DNA of 64,000 nt from Corbicula japonica (Eukaryota; Mollusca; Bivalvia; Venerida; Cyrenidae), in NCBI GenBank assembly GCA_038501625.1, contig JAZAYU010000124.1, positions 1,550,001 to 1,614,000 on the forward strand, given 5' to 3'. Below, in pieces: positions 20,822 to 33,100 of this stretch. Under the pieces are notes generated by a model. It saw nothing but the letters and a program-made list of their open reading frames with translations, was not told the DNA's origin and did no database searches. Position numbers and translations under genes: made by a program. Each line of letters starts with the position of its first letter. Position 1 is the stretch's first letter.

Positions 20822-22018
20822 CGAGGGTTGATCAGAAAGTTCATAGAATGGTGCTATAACTTCTATATATGACGTTCTATGCGCTTCAAATTTTAAACAA
20901 ATATTTTTCCATTTTATATTTTAAATATTTTAACCAGAAATTTTTAAAATCGAACAGTTAAGTTCATTTTTATGAATATTTATAATCACCACCCAACTTT
21001 ACCCCGGAGCACGCCAAATTTTAAAGCAATGTAAGTATCACCTGGCACGACTTTGACCCTTGTTTTTTTCGAAATTCCGCGAAATATTTCTGCTATTGAC
21101 ATGACGTCAACTAAATTTTTTCACGTTGATTCTGACATCATGCGATGTATACAACGCATTCAATGTACATTTGAGTGACGCGCATCGTTCACACACAACG
21201 TCCATTATGGTACTTTCAGAAAATGAAGAATCGCCAGCGGCAGTAAAATTTTGCTTCAATTTAGGATATTCAGCCACAGAAACGTATAATACTATACTGA
21301 GGGCTCAACACACCAAAGATATGAAGAAATCTACTGTTTTCAAGTAGTTTAAACGCTTCAAGAACGGCAGATCAAACATAAGCGATGATGCACGCTCAGG
21401 GAGACCATCCGTTATTACGCCGACGTTAGTGGCGTCAGTGAAGACGTTCATTGAAGAAGACCGTCGGCTCACTATTAGAGATGTAGTTGATGGAACGGGA
21501 ATCGCATTCGGAACCGTGTGGAATATTCTTCACGAACATTTACACATGACTGTTATGCAGTTGTCTCTGCAGGTGAAGTCCAGATTGCGAGGTAACCGTT
21601 ACAGCGGCCTACCAGAACTGCGACAGGCGTTGCACGAGATTATCGCCGACTTCAACGAGACATGGTACCGGAACGTGTTCTCTGCGTGGATTCACAGACA
21701 TCAGAGATGTATACAGTTTCAGGGTGACTTTATTGAAAAGTTGTAGTAAATCCTATGACATTTGCACTTGTTGCGGTTGTGAGACGTCGACACGTCGTCG
21801 ATTTCAACGTCGTTTATGTAACCCCGGGGTGCTCCGGGTCGAGTTTACTGTATTTGCTATTTCTTATATATATATTTTATATTTGTTATGATATTGTTAT
21901 GATTTTTTCAGATTTTGTTCATTAGATATCGGGCTATATCATATTAAAATTTTAAATGTCTGCGCTTGTTAGTTGTCAAGTTATAGCACCATTCTACAAA
22001 CTTTCTGATCAACCCTCA
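20822..22018. mobile_element. Internally deleted Tc1/mariner-superfamily element
   Basis: The element is bounded by TA on both sides. The ends CGAGGGTTGATCAGAAAGTT and, read from the other side, TGAGGGTTGATCAGAAAGTT continue into AGAATGGTGCTATAACTT, forming terminal inverted repeats of about 40 bp. The interior keeps a mariner-like transposase relic at about 21207-21746. The target-site TA and the interrupted family P copy confirm the boundaries. Confidence 0.9.
21207..21746 (+). pseudogene. Mariner transposase relic, catalytic core missing
   Basis: The frame starts MVLSENEESPAAVKFCFNLG, a first helix-turn-helix like that of mariner transposases, then an in-frame TAG at about 21345. It continues FKRFKNGRSNISDDARSGRP, ending in the GRP linker, and the second helix-turn-helix (EEDRRLTIRDVV, GIAFGTVWNILHEHLHM). 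It then jumps to a C-terminal-like end (FNETWYRNVFSAW, RCIQFQGDFIEKL). The segment that would carry the D,D,D catalytic residues is absent, so the element cannot encode its own transposase. Confidence 0.8.
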
Positions 22019-23030
22019 TACACTGTTTTCTTTTTAATTCATTACGTTATATCTGACCAACAAGGGAACAGTGCTGTTCCTGATCCACCAACACGGATGA
22101 GCTAGCTTGTCTGTATCTACACTGTTTGCACACGTGTAAATATGGAAGAATGGATTAAGCAGAATTATAACAGAGGTAGCACCCACATTATAATATACAA
22201 GTTGTATTTTGATCAGCTGATTCCACCATCTTGAATTTAAAACTTTCTCAAAACAGCAATGGAACACATTATGTAGCTGTTTATACGCAGCAGATAACGT
22301 ACCATAAACTTGTAAATTCTTACATAAAGACTTAAACAATATGTATACACAAAACATGTCTTAAATTAATAAATAAAAATATTTTGAATATGAAATTACA
22401 CTGATGTATTGCCTTAAAAATCTCTCAGAAAAATATGTCTCATAGTTAAATTAATAAATAATTTCAAACAAATAAAATCAATCTAACAGTTGAGTATGGC
22501 AACTGTTCATAGAAAAGAGAAACATGTGCATTGTTTCTGGACTGTAGAGTACAGAGTTTGTGATCAGATTATCCTGTGCATCTAAATATAATCTTTCGTA
22601 TTTTACTGTAAAACAATAAATATTTGTGCAAACATATTTTTGTGTTTTGGCAAGGTTGGACATACATGTATTTGCAAATAGTTATTCTTTTTTTTTAAAT
22701 TTTGAAATAAAAAATTGCTGGACAACTATATCAACATCAAAAAACATAAAATATCAAATATTTGTTGCGAATGGAAAATTAATGCACAAAATAAAAAGAA
22801 TTCTAATTAATTCGTGAAATTCTTCAGAATTATTCATGCAAATTAATTTTTGTGCTTCAGTGTATTCCACTAATATAGCAAAACTTAATTGGTCACAATT
22901 ATCTATTGGTTTACAGTTTTTTGAGGTCAAATGCACGCTAAGTATCAATATAAATCACTATGTAATTAGGATTGTTTGTTGCAAATAACGAAAAAATAAA
23001 TTATTAAAATACCAATATGCCCGTTCCTGA

Positions 23031-23237
23031 TTAACTTTTTCCTCCATATACACACCTTTATGACACCCATGCCGTCTGATCAGGATCTGCACTGTTTGCT
23101 ATTTGATTTATTAAGTTAATTTTGACCAAAACGCGATCAGTGCAGATCCTGATCAGGTGGCACGGATGTGCCGGCTAATCTGGATCTACACTGGTCGCAC
23201 ACGTGTAAAAATGTGTATATATGGAGGAAAGGGTTAA
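23031..23237. repeat. TTAA palindromic MITE (family P), slightly shortened
   Basis: TTAACTTTTTCCTCCATATA and TATGGAGGAAAGGGTTAA ends. The left arm lost its first GATCAGC block. Confidence 0.85.
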
Positions 23238-23709
23238 CCCCAATTACTTGGTCCAGCCAAAGTACGTTTTTTTGTTAATGCCTTTATGCAAAATAAGAAA
23301 ATTCCACATTACATGTAACATAAAACCTCAAAGAAATAGAAGATGCACAAAATATACCTATTGTCACCGTAGAGCAAAAAAGGTTTAACTACCTCTTTAA
23401 TCAATGTTACTGATACCATTTTTGCACTAGGGTGACGCTATATGGGTACAAAACAGTGATGCATGTCCAATGAAAATAAAACTTAAAACAGCTGTTAGCA
23501 ACAAATCCTGGAATGTGATTGTTCTGAAAGTCCCACTGTCCTGAATCTTTTAAACAGATCGTCAGATACTAGGGAGTAGGGAATGTCTTTAACGTAAACT
23601 CTACACACACTGTTGACAACAACATTAACAACAACAACAACTTGTTTGTGACTAGCTGGTAGGATACAGATGTCACAATCCTATGACAACCATTACAGTA
23701 TTATACATG

Positions 23710-23882
23710 TCCCTAACAACATGGAGCACCATGGTTACAATGGAACACCATGGTTACAATGGAGCACCATGGTTACAATGGAGCACCATGGTTACAATGG
23801 AACACCATGGTTACAATGGAGCACCATGGTTACAATAGAATACCATGGTTACAATGGAATACCATGGTTACAATGGAGCAGA
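23710..23882. repeat. 19-bp tandem array at the SLC38A11-like stop codon (array D)
   Basis: CCATGGTTACAATGGAGCA-type units start at 23729 and recur every 19 bp to 23862, about eight copies. On the minus strand the coding end GCTCCATTGTAACCATGG is the first unit, so the TAA stop and its context are reiterated through the 3' UTR. Confidence 0.9.
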
Positions 23883-24146
23883 AGTTAATGTGTTAGCAGT
23901 CTCTGTGACATTTTTAATCAGAATGTCTTCTTTTATACAGTAGCCCATGTCCTTTCCATGACTGCACTGGATTCCCTCGGAGAAATTTATAACAGCCATA
24001 ATAAATCCAACAACAGCCACCAAAGCTCCGAAGGTGGCTATCAAAATCGGGACAATATTGCCTCTAGAGAATATAGGTTCTGGCCGTAACTTCATGACAC
24101 AAAGAGGGGGGATAACAAAAGCTAATGGAGCTGCTGCCATCACACC
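23868..24146 (-). CDS. SLC38A11: SLC38A11-like last coding exon 13
   Basis: Acceptor GTTTATTTACAG. It encodes GVMAAAPLAFVIPPLCVMKL, then ATFGALVAVVGFIMAVINFS, the last helix, and a tail with CSHGKDMGYC, NVTET and TSAPL before TAA. G(V/L)..AAPL.FIIP and CxHGxxMxYC recur in SLC38A11. The stop lies inside the first unit of a 19-bp tandem array. Confidence 0.96.
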   Translation of the reverse strand, partial: GVMAAAPLAFVIPPLCVMKLRPEPIFSRGNIVPILIATFGALVAVVGFIMAVINFSEGIQCSHGKDMGYCIKEDILIKNVTETANTLTSAPL

Positions 24147-27100
24147 CTGTAAATAAACAAGAGGAAACATTAAAAGGTGGAAATAGAAAGGAAAATGGTA
24201 GTGAGGGTAATTAGAACTGTATCTGGGGTTAATTCATATAAAAAAGAATGCACAAAATTAAACCTACATCAAAAATGTACTAAAAATTGCTTGATTTTGT
24301 TTAATTCTTGTGGAAAAATGTCTGAAGTTTAATCATGCATTTTTTTCTGAAATATGATCATTTTACACACCAGTGTTCATGAGAACTCTAGTTTAAACGT
24401 ATATGCGACAGTTTTCTAACAACATATATATTTTCAGAAAAGAAAAATATCACAAAATATGTTTGTATATCCCATTGGTGACCAGTGTAGATCAGGATCA
24501 GCCTGTACATACATGCATACTTGATCAGGATCTATCCCATGGGTGGCCATTTTAGATCCGTATCAGCCTACACATCAATGCACACTTCATCAGGATCTAT
24601 TGTTTGCTTCTTAACCAGAAATAATCTACTGAACTTAGAAGCATTATTTAGTGTTAATCCTGATTGGATGACACACTGTTCTGGCTGGTCACATATGGGA
24701 TAAAAGCCGTATCCATGGAGTAAGGTGTTTACTTACGTTTAGTTCGAGGACAAATCCCAAACAGTCTGTCGACATGGAGATGCCGCCCACTAGGACAGTA
24801 ATGATCACCGTCACCAACATGTGCCGCCACAATGGAGAATCTTCAGACGACGGGAACAATAAATTCTCCACAACCTATGGGGAACATAAGCATTCTGAAT
24901 TTCATGTACATAAGTACATTCTGGGACAGATATATAAATTATTATAGTGGTAATCAGTGGAACCCTAGGTGTTAAGCTGCTTAATTGGAAATGAACAAGA
25001 CATGCACTGTTTTTAAGCAGACATATTCTTGCATACCGGACAAGTGTTTTCGCATGATTTACTGGGGAAATAAAATCTTATCTTTTCCCTTTTTCGGCAT
25101 TAAATAAGCGAAATAAAAGAAAAATCTATGTTTTCTAATTATTTTTGTCTGAAAAAGTCTTTGCAGTATAATAAAACAATTATTTGGTTCCTTGAAAGTG
25201 TATGTGAGGATATACTGCCGGTCTGGGTGTCATATTATCCCTCGCCTGCGGCTTGGGTAATATGACACCCAGACCGGCAATATATCCCCACATTCCCTGT
25301 CAAGAAACCAAATAACTATATATTATTTATAGGAAAATACAGTTGCGCGAATTCATGCCCCAGCGAATTTGTTATTTATGGGTGTTGCGCAAAATTCGTC
25401 CCTGCGAAATTTAATGATAGTACAGTATGCACAGGAAGACAGTTACTGAATATTGTACATTGACCTTGCTGTTTCATTGTTTCTCACTGCATTAGGATTC
25501 CAGTCAATATCTATGTACCTGAGTGAGATGCAAGATTTCCAGCTACGGGGTTTGTTTGGCACAGTTTTAAGGTAATTACATGTCAATGATTTCCAACTTT
25601 CTTGACAAATTTTCATGAAAATTAAATAATGCTGCCAAAATATGGTTTTACTGAACCCCCTCTGGATCAGCCCCTGTGTACTTACCTCTCTTGTGACAAA
25701 GCACTCCACGGGATATGTTAACATGATAGAGATGGCAAAAAAGAATCTGGCAGCGTTCATCAGGTCGTCACTCTTACAGTAGTTCTCCAACAAGTCTCCT
25801 GTAATCAAACAGCACAACACAATTATATACGTAACACAATTAATCATTTAGTCCATATATATGCATTAATTTGCTTATGAGTGTGCACTCACTGTAGATC
25901 TGAACATCTGTGCCATCTGATCAGGATCTGCAATGTTTGCTTTTCAGTCAGAAATAACCTAATAACTTGTAAATCAAAAAGCTGATCATCAGAGGGCATG
26001 AATGTGCTGGCTGATCTGGATCTACACTGTTCGCCCATGCAATAAAGGTGTATCTATGGAATAAAGGGTTCAAACATTCAACAAAATTAATTCCGTTTCA
26101 CCTGTAAAATTATGTTTTCTTCATAAAAATATTTGTTAATGTAATGAGTGGTTCAATAAAATTTTGAATCTTTCAAATTAAAGTTTAAGCTCCAGTTGTG
26201 ATTGAAGTAGGATAATTTTTTTAATCTTTGGATTTAAGTTTTGACTTAAGCCTTAGCTGAGTAACATAGGTTCTTTGTGATCCATTATTATTTTTGTTAT
26301 GTGTATAATACAAATGGATAAGCAATCCAATAGCCATTTTTGTCTTATTTCGTTCTGACTGTTAATACATTTCTGCCCAACTTTGAAAGTTGATTTACAG
26401 CCTTAACCCTTTCCTCCACAGACACACCTTTATTGCATGGAAGAACAGTTTAGATCCAGATCAGTTGGCACATCTGTGCCATCTGATCAGGATCTAAACT
26501 GTTCGCATTTTGATTCATTAGGTTATTCTGACCAAAATGCAACCAGTGCAGATCTTGATCAGACGGCACAGATGTGCGGACTGATCTGGATCTTCACTGG
26601 TCGCATAAAATGCTTATATATGGAGGAAAGGGTTATAATAATAAATAGCTTCCAGTGATATATCACAGGATTTATTATGGGCTGTCATTTAGATGTGTAG
26701 ATATATATCACTCGAGGCTACTCATCTTGTGATATATCCTTACACATCTAATAATTATAAAGTGAGTTGTATTGTTTAAATGATCTCAGGATTTAGTTTT
26801 TTTCTTCTGTGAGCAAATTAACCAAAACAGAATATTTACACTTCAACTGCATTGCTTACGATGAAGTCTGACTTCTTTATAAAATGAATCCTATATACCA
26901 GTGGTATTCAGTGTGACTTGTAACTTTAAAAGGCAGTTTCAATATAAGCCACTCACAATTTATTGGTCAAGCATGCACATTTTGCCACAAGTTGCTGCAA
27001 AAAATCATGCCATTATTCGCTTTGTTGTCAACTTTAAACAAACTAAATGTGTTACATACCAAAATAAACACAATCAAATATCAACTTAATCTTTAAATGA

Positions 27101-30100
27101 GTTTACTAAAAAAACTGACTGAAACTTTCTGAAAGTCATCAGAGTTAGCATTTACCTTGAGTCCATCCTGTGAAGGAAGCGTAACCAAGGAGACCGAACA
27201 CTAGCATCAGTACCATGCAGAAGAGAACGCTTATGTGGGTGACAAAGTTCCAGCGCTCCTTCGTGGGATTCTCCAGCGATGTGTGAATCAGGAAGGTACT
27301 GTGGTGACACATGTAAGCTAAAATATACCAACATTGATACATTATCCTTTCTTTTTCAATTGTTAAATCAATACAAATTGGCCACATCACAGAATCAGGC
27401 TCAAAGGTTATAAAAGTGAGCTTGGAAACCAGTCTCAGATCTTAAGCATCTGATTGGCTGAAATGGCGACCAGTCGCCATTTCAGCCAATCAGATACTTG
27501 AGATTTGAGACTGGTCTCAGTTTTATAACTTTGAAACCAGGTGTCTTTAAACAGCTTACGCCTATCTTTGAAATGCATCATATAGCTGCTTGGGCTTATG
27601 CTTTTTGTGTAATGTATATTTTTTATATATTTAAAAGCTTGACCAAAAAGATATTTACAGTAGAATCTGTAATCTTTTCTGGAGTTTCTTCGCGAAAAAG
27701 AATTAATTATTTGTAATACAAAAAAATATCCTATTCAAGGAAATAAAGGAATACAATAATCATGTTTCAGAGGCTCTATTGTTCTTGATTGATGTATGTT
27801 TCTTGTGTCTTTTATTTTCTAATTTCATCTAAAATAATTATTATATGAACATTTACTTTGAGTCCATCCTTGTAATAGCAAAACAAGAAAAAACGTCGCC
27901 ATGCGCCGAAAACCAGGTTTTCATTAAATACTTATACTTTTGTAAAGAAAATATCTGTTTAATAAAATCAGAAAGAAAAATCAATTTTTAGTTACATTGT
28001 ACATTTAAAAAATCCTGTCTTAAGGGGAGCACTTGTGGTATACAATCATCAATCCCAGACCACCCAACCCCGCCCTTGAAGAAATTTGTCTTGTTTTGAG
28101 ATCAGACTGTCACCTTATTGCAAAAACTGTATAAGTGCCATTGAAATATGAAGGAGATATACCGTTATTGCACTAAGGCGCCGAGACATGTAAGAAATAA
28201 AACATTAAAAAAATTGTCGTTTGGAGAGCAGATGGGGGGAGGCCACTACCTTGATCAGAGACATCTAGGTAGCAGAAACTGAATTTCTATTTTAAGCAAC
28301 AGTGACCTTGACCTTGATCACAAACACATGAGAAGCAATACAAGTTGCATCTCACATAAGCTTCACACAGACAGCAAGTTTGGTCTCAATAGGTCAAAGC
28401 AAACTAAAGTTATATTGAGAGGAAACTGAATCTTCTTTTAGCAACAGTGACATTGATAATAATAATAATAATAAAATCTTTATTTAAAGAAGAATTCCAA
28501 TTAAGTGTACATAAAACAAAATTAAATGTAAACTTATTTTTAATTGGGTCTTCTATAACAACAAACTATGAAAGAAATAATACATAAGCATACAAACACA
28601 CACCCACGCACACACGCTCGCACACACCCACGCAGACACACTCCAAACAAGATTACACAAAATATTTAAAAATTGCAGCAGACAGACAATGTATGTGTTG
28701 AAAATAGCAAAATTTATCATATAAACTGTAAAGATATGTGAAACAAAGTATTGTGTTGTGATCACAGACATCAAGGAATCAATCCCGAGTTGTGTCTTGA
28801 TATTAATAAGTCACAGCTAACTTAAGTTAGTATGAAGAAACTGAACTTCTATATTAGCAACAGTGACCTTGATCTTGAACACAGACATCTGAGTAGCAAT
28901 CCCGAGTTGTGTCTTGGTATAAGCTACCCACACAAAGTTTGGTATCAATAGATCACAGCTAACTCAAGTAATTATGAGGAACCTGAATTTCTATTTTTAG
29001 CAACAGTGACCTTGACCTTAAGCACAGACACCTGGGTAGCAATCCTGAGTAGTGTCTTGATATAAGCGACCCACAAACCAAGTTTGGTGTCAATAGACCA
29101 AAGCAAACTCAAGTAAATGAGCCGTAACTGAATTTCTATTTTTAGAAAAGTGACCTTGATATTTATCATAGACACCTGGGTAGCAATCCCAAGATGCCTT
29201 TTGAAATAAGCTACCAACACTAAGTTTGGCATCAATAGACCAAAGCAAAATCAAGTTATTGAACAAAACTGCATCTCTATTTTTAGAAAAGTGGCTATGA
29301 CCTTAATCATAGACACCTATGTAGCAATCCCAAGCTGCCTCTTGATAAGCTACCCATATACCAAGTTTGGCATCAATAGGCCAAAGCAAACAAGTTATTG
29401 AGGGGAAACTGAGTTTCTATTTTTAACAACGGTGACCTTGACCTTGAACACGAAACTGAGTTTCTATTTTTAACAACGGTGACCTTGACCTTGAACACAG
29501 ATACCTGGGTAGCAATCACAAACTGCCTCTCGATATAAGCTACCAAGACTTAGTTTGGCGTCAATAGGCAAAAACAAACTCAAGTTATTGAGCAGAAACT
29601 GAATTTCTATTTTTAGAAACAGTGACCTTGACCTTAATTTCAGACACCTGGGTAGGAATCCTAAGCTGCCCTTTCATATCAGCTACTCATATACCAAGTT
29701 TGGCATCAATAGGCCAAAGCAAACTCAAGTTATTGAGGGGAAACTGAATTTCTATTTTTAGCAACAGTGACCTTGACCTTTATCACAGACACCTGGGTAG
29801 CAATCCCAAGCTGCCACTTGATATAAGTTACCCACAAACCAAGTTAAGCGTCAACAGGCAATTTGGCATCAACAGATAACATTCACAAAAAACTTAACAA
29901 AATTTCTAAGTGAAAAAGGGGCATAACTTTGGCATAACAGTCAGGAGTCATGAAACTTGTCCTGATACATGTAACTGGTACTGTGATGTCAAACAATGAT
30001 GTAAGTTTCAATGCTATACCTTGAATGGTAACTGAGAAAAAGACAACTTTCACAAAAAACTTAACAAAATTTCTAAGTGAAAAAGGGGCATAACTTTGTC

Positions 30101-33100
30101 AAAATACAGTCAAGGATTATGAAACTTGTCCTGATAATTGGTATTGTGATGTCAGACAACTATGTTAAGTTTCAAAGTTGTATCTTGAACGGTTACTGAG
30201 AAAAACACAACTTTCACAAAAAAACTTAACAAAATTTCTAAGAGAAAAAGGGGCATAACTTTGTCGAAATACAGTCAGGGATTATGAAACTTGTCCTGAT
30301 AATTGGTATTGTGATGTCAGACAACTATGTTAAGTTTCAAAGTTGTACCTTGAACAGTTACTGAGAAAAACACAACTTTCACAAAAAACTTAACAAAATG
30401 TTGACGCCCGCCCGCCCGTCCAACCACATACCCCAATCTAATAACCAGGATTTTTCTAAAGAAAACCTGGTTAATAACTGGAAGAACTGAATCTGGTTAT
30501 AATAAGATTCTTTTGGAAGGGCGTGGTGGAGGGGCAAACATGATTTTTTTTGCAAGATGATGGTGTTTAACATCAATTAAAGATGGAAAAAAGTAAGTAA
30601 TCAACAAATCTTAAAATTCTCACCAAATGCCATGACTCCTATGGCTTGAGTTATATTTACATTAGCAAAGTTCCAGGCATCTTCTGTCGCTGGACTGTAA
30701 ACAACAAGATTTGTTCTGTACAATCATTCTTCACCTGTTATATGCTGACAATTCCAAAACTAGAGTTCTTTATTTTAACCTGAAAGGTGCCTTGTCACAT
30801 ACTCATAGAAGGATGATAATAATAAAGTTTTCAAAAATAATTTTTTTTTATAATATATGCCGTAAATTAAGTAAATGTGATGTCATATTCATACATAATC
30901 AATGTACAAGGGAACATATTAAAGCTAAAGTTGTTAAAGCTTTACTAACGCAGTTAAGTTCACTCACCACAAATCCTAAAATGTACTGATCAGTCCTAAA
31001 GTTCAGTGAAACTTGCATCTTTTCAGTCATTTATAGTATTATATAGAATTTCACCTTTAACACCCTGGCTAACCTGGTACGCTTCGCAAACGGCACTAGG
31101 CCGTGATCACGGCATATGCAACGCTTTTAACCGGCATTACCGGTGTCAAAGTAGGAGATTTTGTGGGGTAAGGTAAGAAAATTGCAGAGTTTTTGGTTAG
31201 ATATTTAAATAATACTTAAACTAATAGGCCTGTACGTCTGTCAAATCATGACTATTTATGATTCTAGTCTTCTCTGTGTCCAGAATACAGTAGTTTGCTC
31301 AATCATCCGTGAAAATGGACCTCTTTGTGCTGCAAATGTTGTAAATTTCCTGTTCGAACGTAATTTTCTTGAGCTAAACTAAGTCTAGTGAAGAATTATG
31401 ACTAAATTAAAAATTGTCTGTATTGGAGGACCATGCAGTGTAAAATTTAAGTGTGTTTAATCTATATTTTACTTGCTTCTTGCAAAAAATGAGAGGCCAC
31501 GCACCGTACACCGGCACTTGATTTTGGGAATTATCGCATAACTACCCTAAGGCTGATCCAAACGAACTTCTTTTGTGGGAATCTTTGATCCGACCCTGAA
31601 CAAAGCTAGCAGAGTATTTCACTCAATACAGGAGTCCGCTACCGATGAAAACGTACCAGGTTAGCCAGGGTGTTTAAGGCTTATGTAACATTGACCTTTG
31701 ATTCATTGGAATCAGGCCTAATTGGATTTGGAAATACTCTGTTAATTTAATCTTTATTTTCTCAGAACACAGACAATACTTACATATGTATGGCGAATGT
31801 TCCAAGCCGGATTATAACAAAGAGCATGATAACTCCAACTAGAACAACTGAAATAAATGCCCACTGAAAATAAAAAAAAACAACAACACCTTAAATCAAT
31901 TTAAGAGGAACTGATCCTAATTAACAACACACTTTGTGGAAAAGAAAGAAAAAAGTTTTTATTTAAGTACCTGTGGCTTCAGACCTCAATAAAGAATGCA
32001 AATCATCATGCCTTAGGAATAATATACTATTGAAACTCTTAATGACAGCTTCCACAACAGTCAGCCTACAAACCATGAGCAGTCTTTGTAACAAATCTGG
32101 GCCCAAGATAATAAAACTAAATCAGGAGACCAGTCTCCAATCTCAGGCTGGTAGCCTTTTCAGCCAATCAGATGCTTGAGATTTGAGATTGATCTCCAAT
32201 CTCAGTTTTATGATCTTGGGCCCTGATGGCTGTAGGTCTTATGCTCTGTCAGTGATTGATTGGAATTTTCAATTAATGGGGTCATCATGACCTTTTGAAA
32301 TTGATAGGGAAATCCACTAACAATTAGTCTGGTGACTGCACTTTAAGCCATTCTTTGGTTATTGGTTGTAAACCAATGTTTAGTAGGTCACTGTCACCTT
32401 GACCCCTAAATCAATAGCTATCATTTACTGACCATAAGCAATCTTCATGCCAGCATTCTTGGTGCTGAAGGAAGAAATGTTCTTCAGTTATTAATCAGTC
32501 ATTTCAATTGAATATCATAGTGACCTTGACCTTTGACACAAAATCAACTGAGATCAGATACTGACCATGAGAGAATTTGATGATTAAAGTTTAAACCATT
32601 TTTCAGTTATTGATCAGATAGATATTTCATTGAACTACTTCATTGAAGCAATTTCCTGTGTTATTTACCAATGACATGAAAATCTATGGCTTACCTAGAA
32701 ACCATGAGTAATTTACCTACCAAACTTAGTAACTGTAGGTCAGTTATTGATAGGAATTGAATTTTGAAATGAAGGTCACAGAGACACTGACCTTTGACCT
32801 TTAAACCCTAAAACTCTGCAGCCATTATGATTTACTGACCACAAGCAGCAAACTATAACCCGTGTTAAATGAATGTAGATTAAACTGTTCTTCAGTTATA
32901 AGTCAGGCACAAACCTTTAGATAAAAGTCATTATACATGTACCTGGACCATGTGACCTCCAAATTAATTTTCCATAAACAACCTATTTATAAAGATAAGT
33001 TAAAACAAGTCATTTACAAGTTTAGATGAAACATGTTATAGATAACCTGTGTAGCTTACTAAGTTTGGTGATGTTTCTGTACACTGACAATGTATAACTT

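Larger units (their letters stand above)
20735..22158. repeat. Family P copy split by a mariner insertion
   Basis: ATCCAGATCAGCCAGCACAT and ATCAGGATCTA end at 20821. The copy resumes after 22020 as CACTGTTTTCTTTTTAATTC and CTGTATCTACACTGTTTGCA. Removing 20822-22018 plus one TA restores the consensus GATCTACACTGTTT. Confidence 0.85.
17311..23690. other. Convergent intergenic interval, no protein gene supported
   Basis: Between the PACT gene and the 3' end of the SLC38A11-like gene there are family P copies, a tRNA-like sequence, a paired dispersed repeat and a deleted mariner. Short open frames here show no recognisable domain. Confidence 0.6.
27905..30472. mobile_element. Composite of tandem-cored elements with AACCAGG hairpin ends
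   Basis: The left part has CCGAAAACCAGGTTTTCATT at 27907. Two tandem blocks follow (28265-29880, 29881-30415), then GACGCCCGCCCGCCCGTCC and the stem-loop AACCAGGATTTTTC...GAAAACCTGGTT at 30437-30472. The same terminal sequence ends a fragment at 47270-47330. The hairpin-terminated, tandem-cored layout is Helitron-like, but no helicase is present. Confidence 0.6.

Noticed and set aside
23670..23888. Plus-strand frame with HHGYNGTPWLQW-type repeats
   Set aside because: Artefact of the 19-bp array cycling through three frames.
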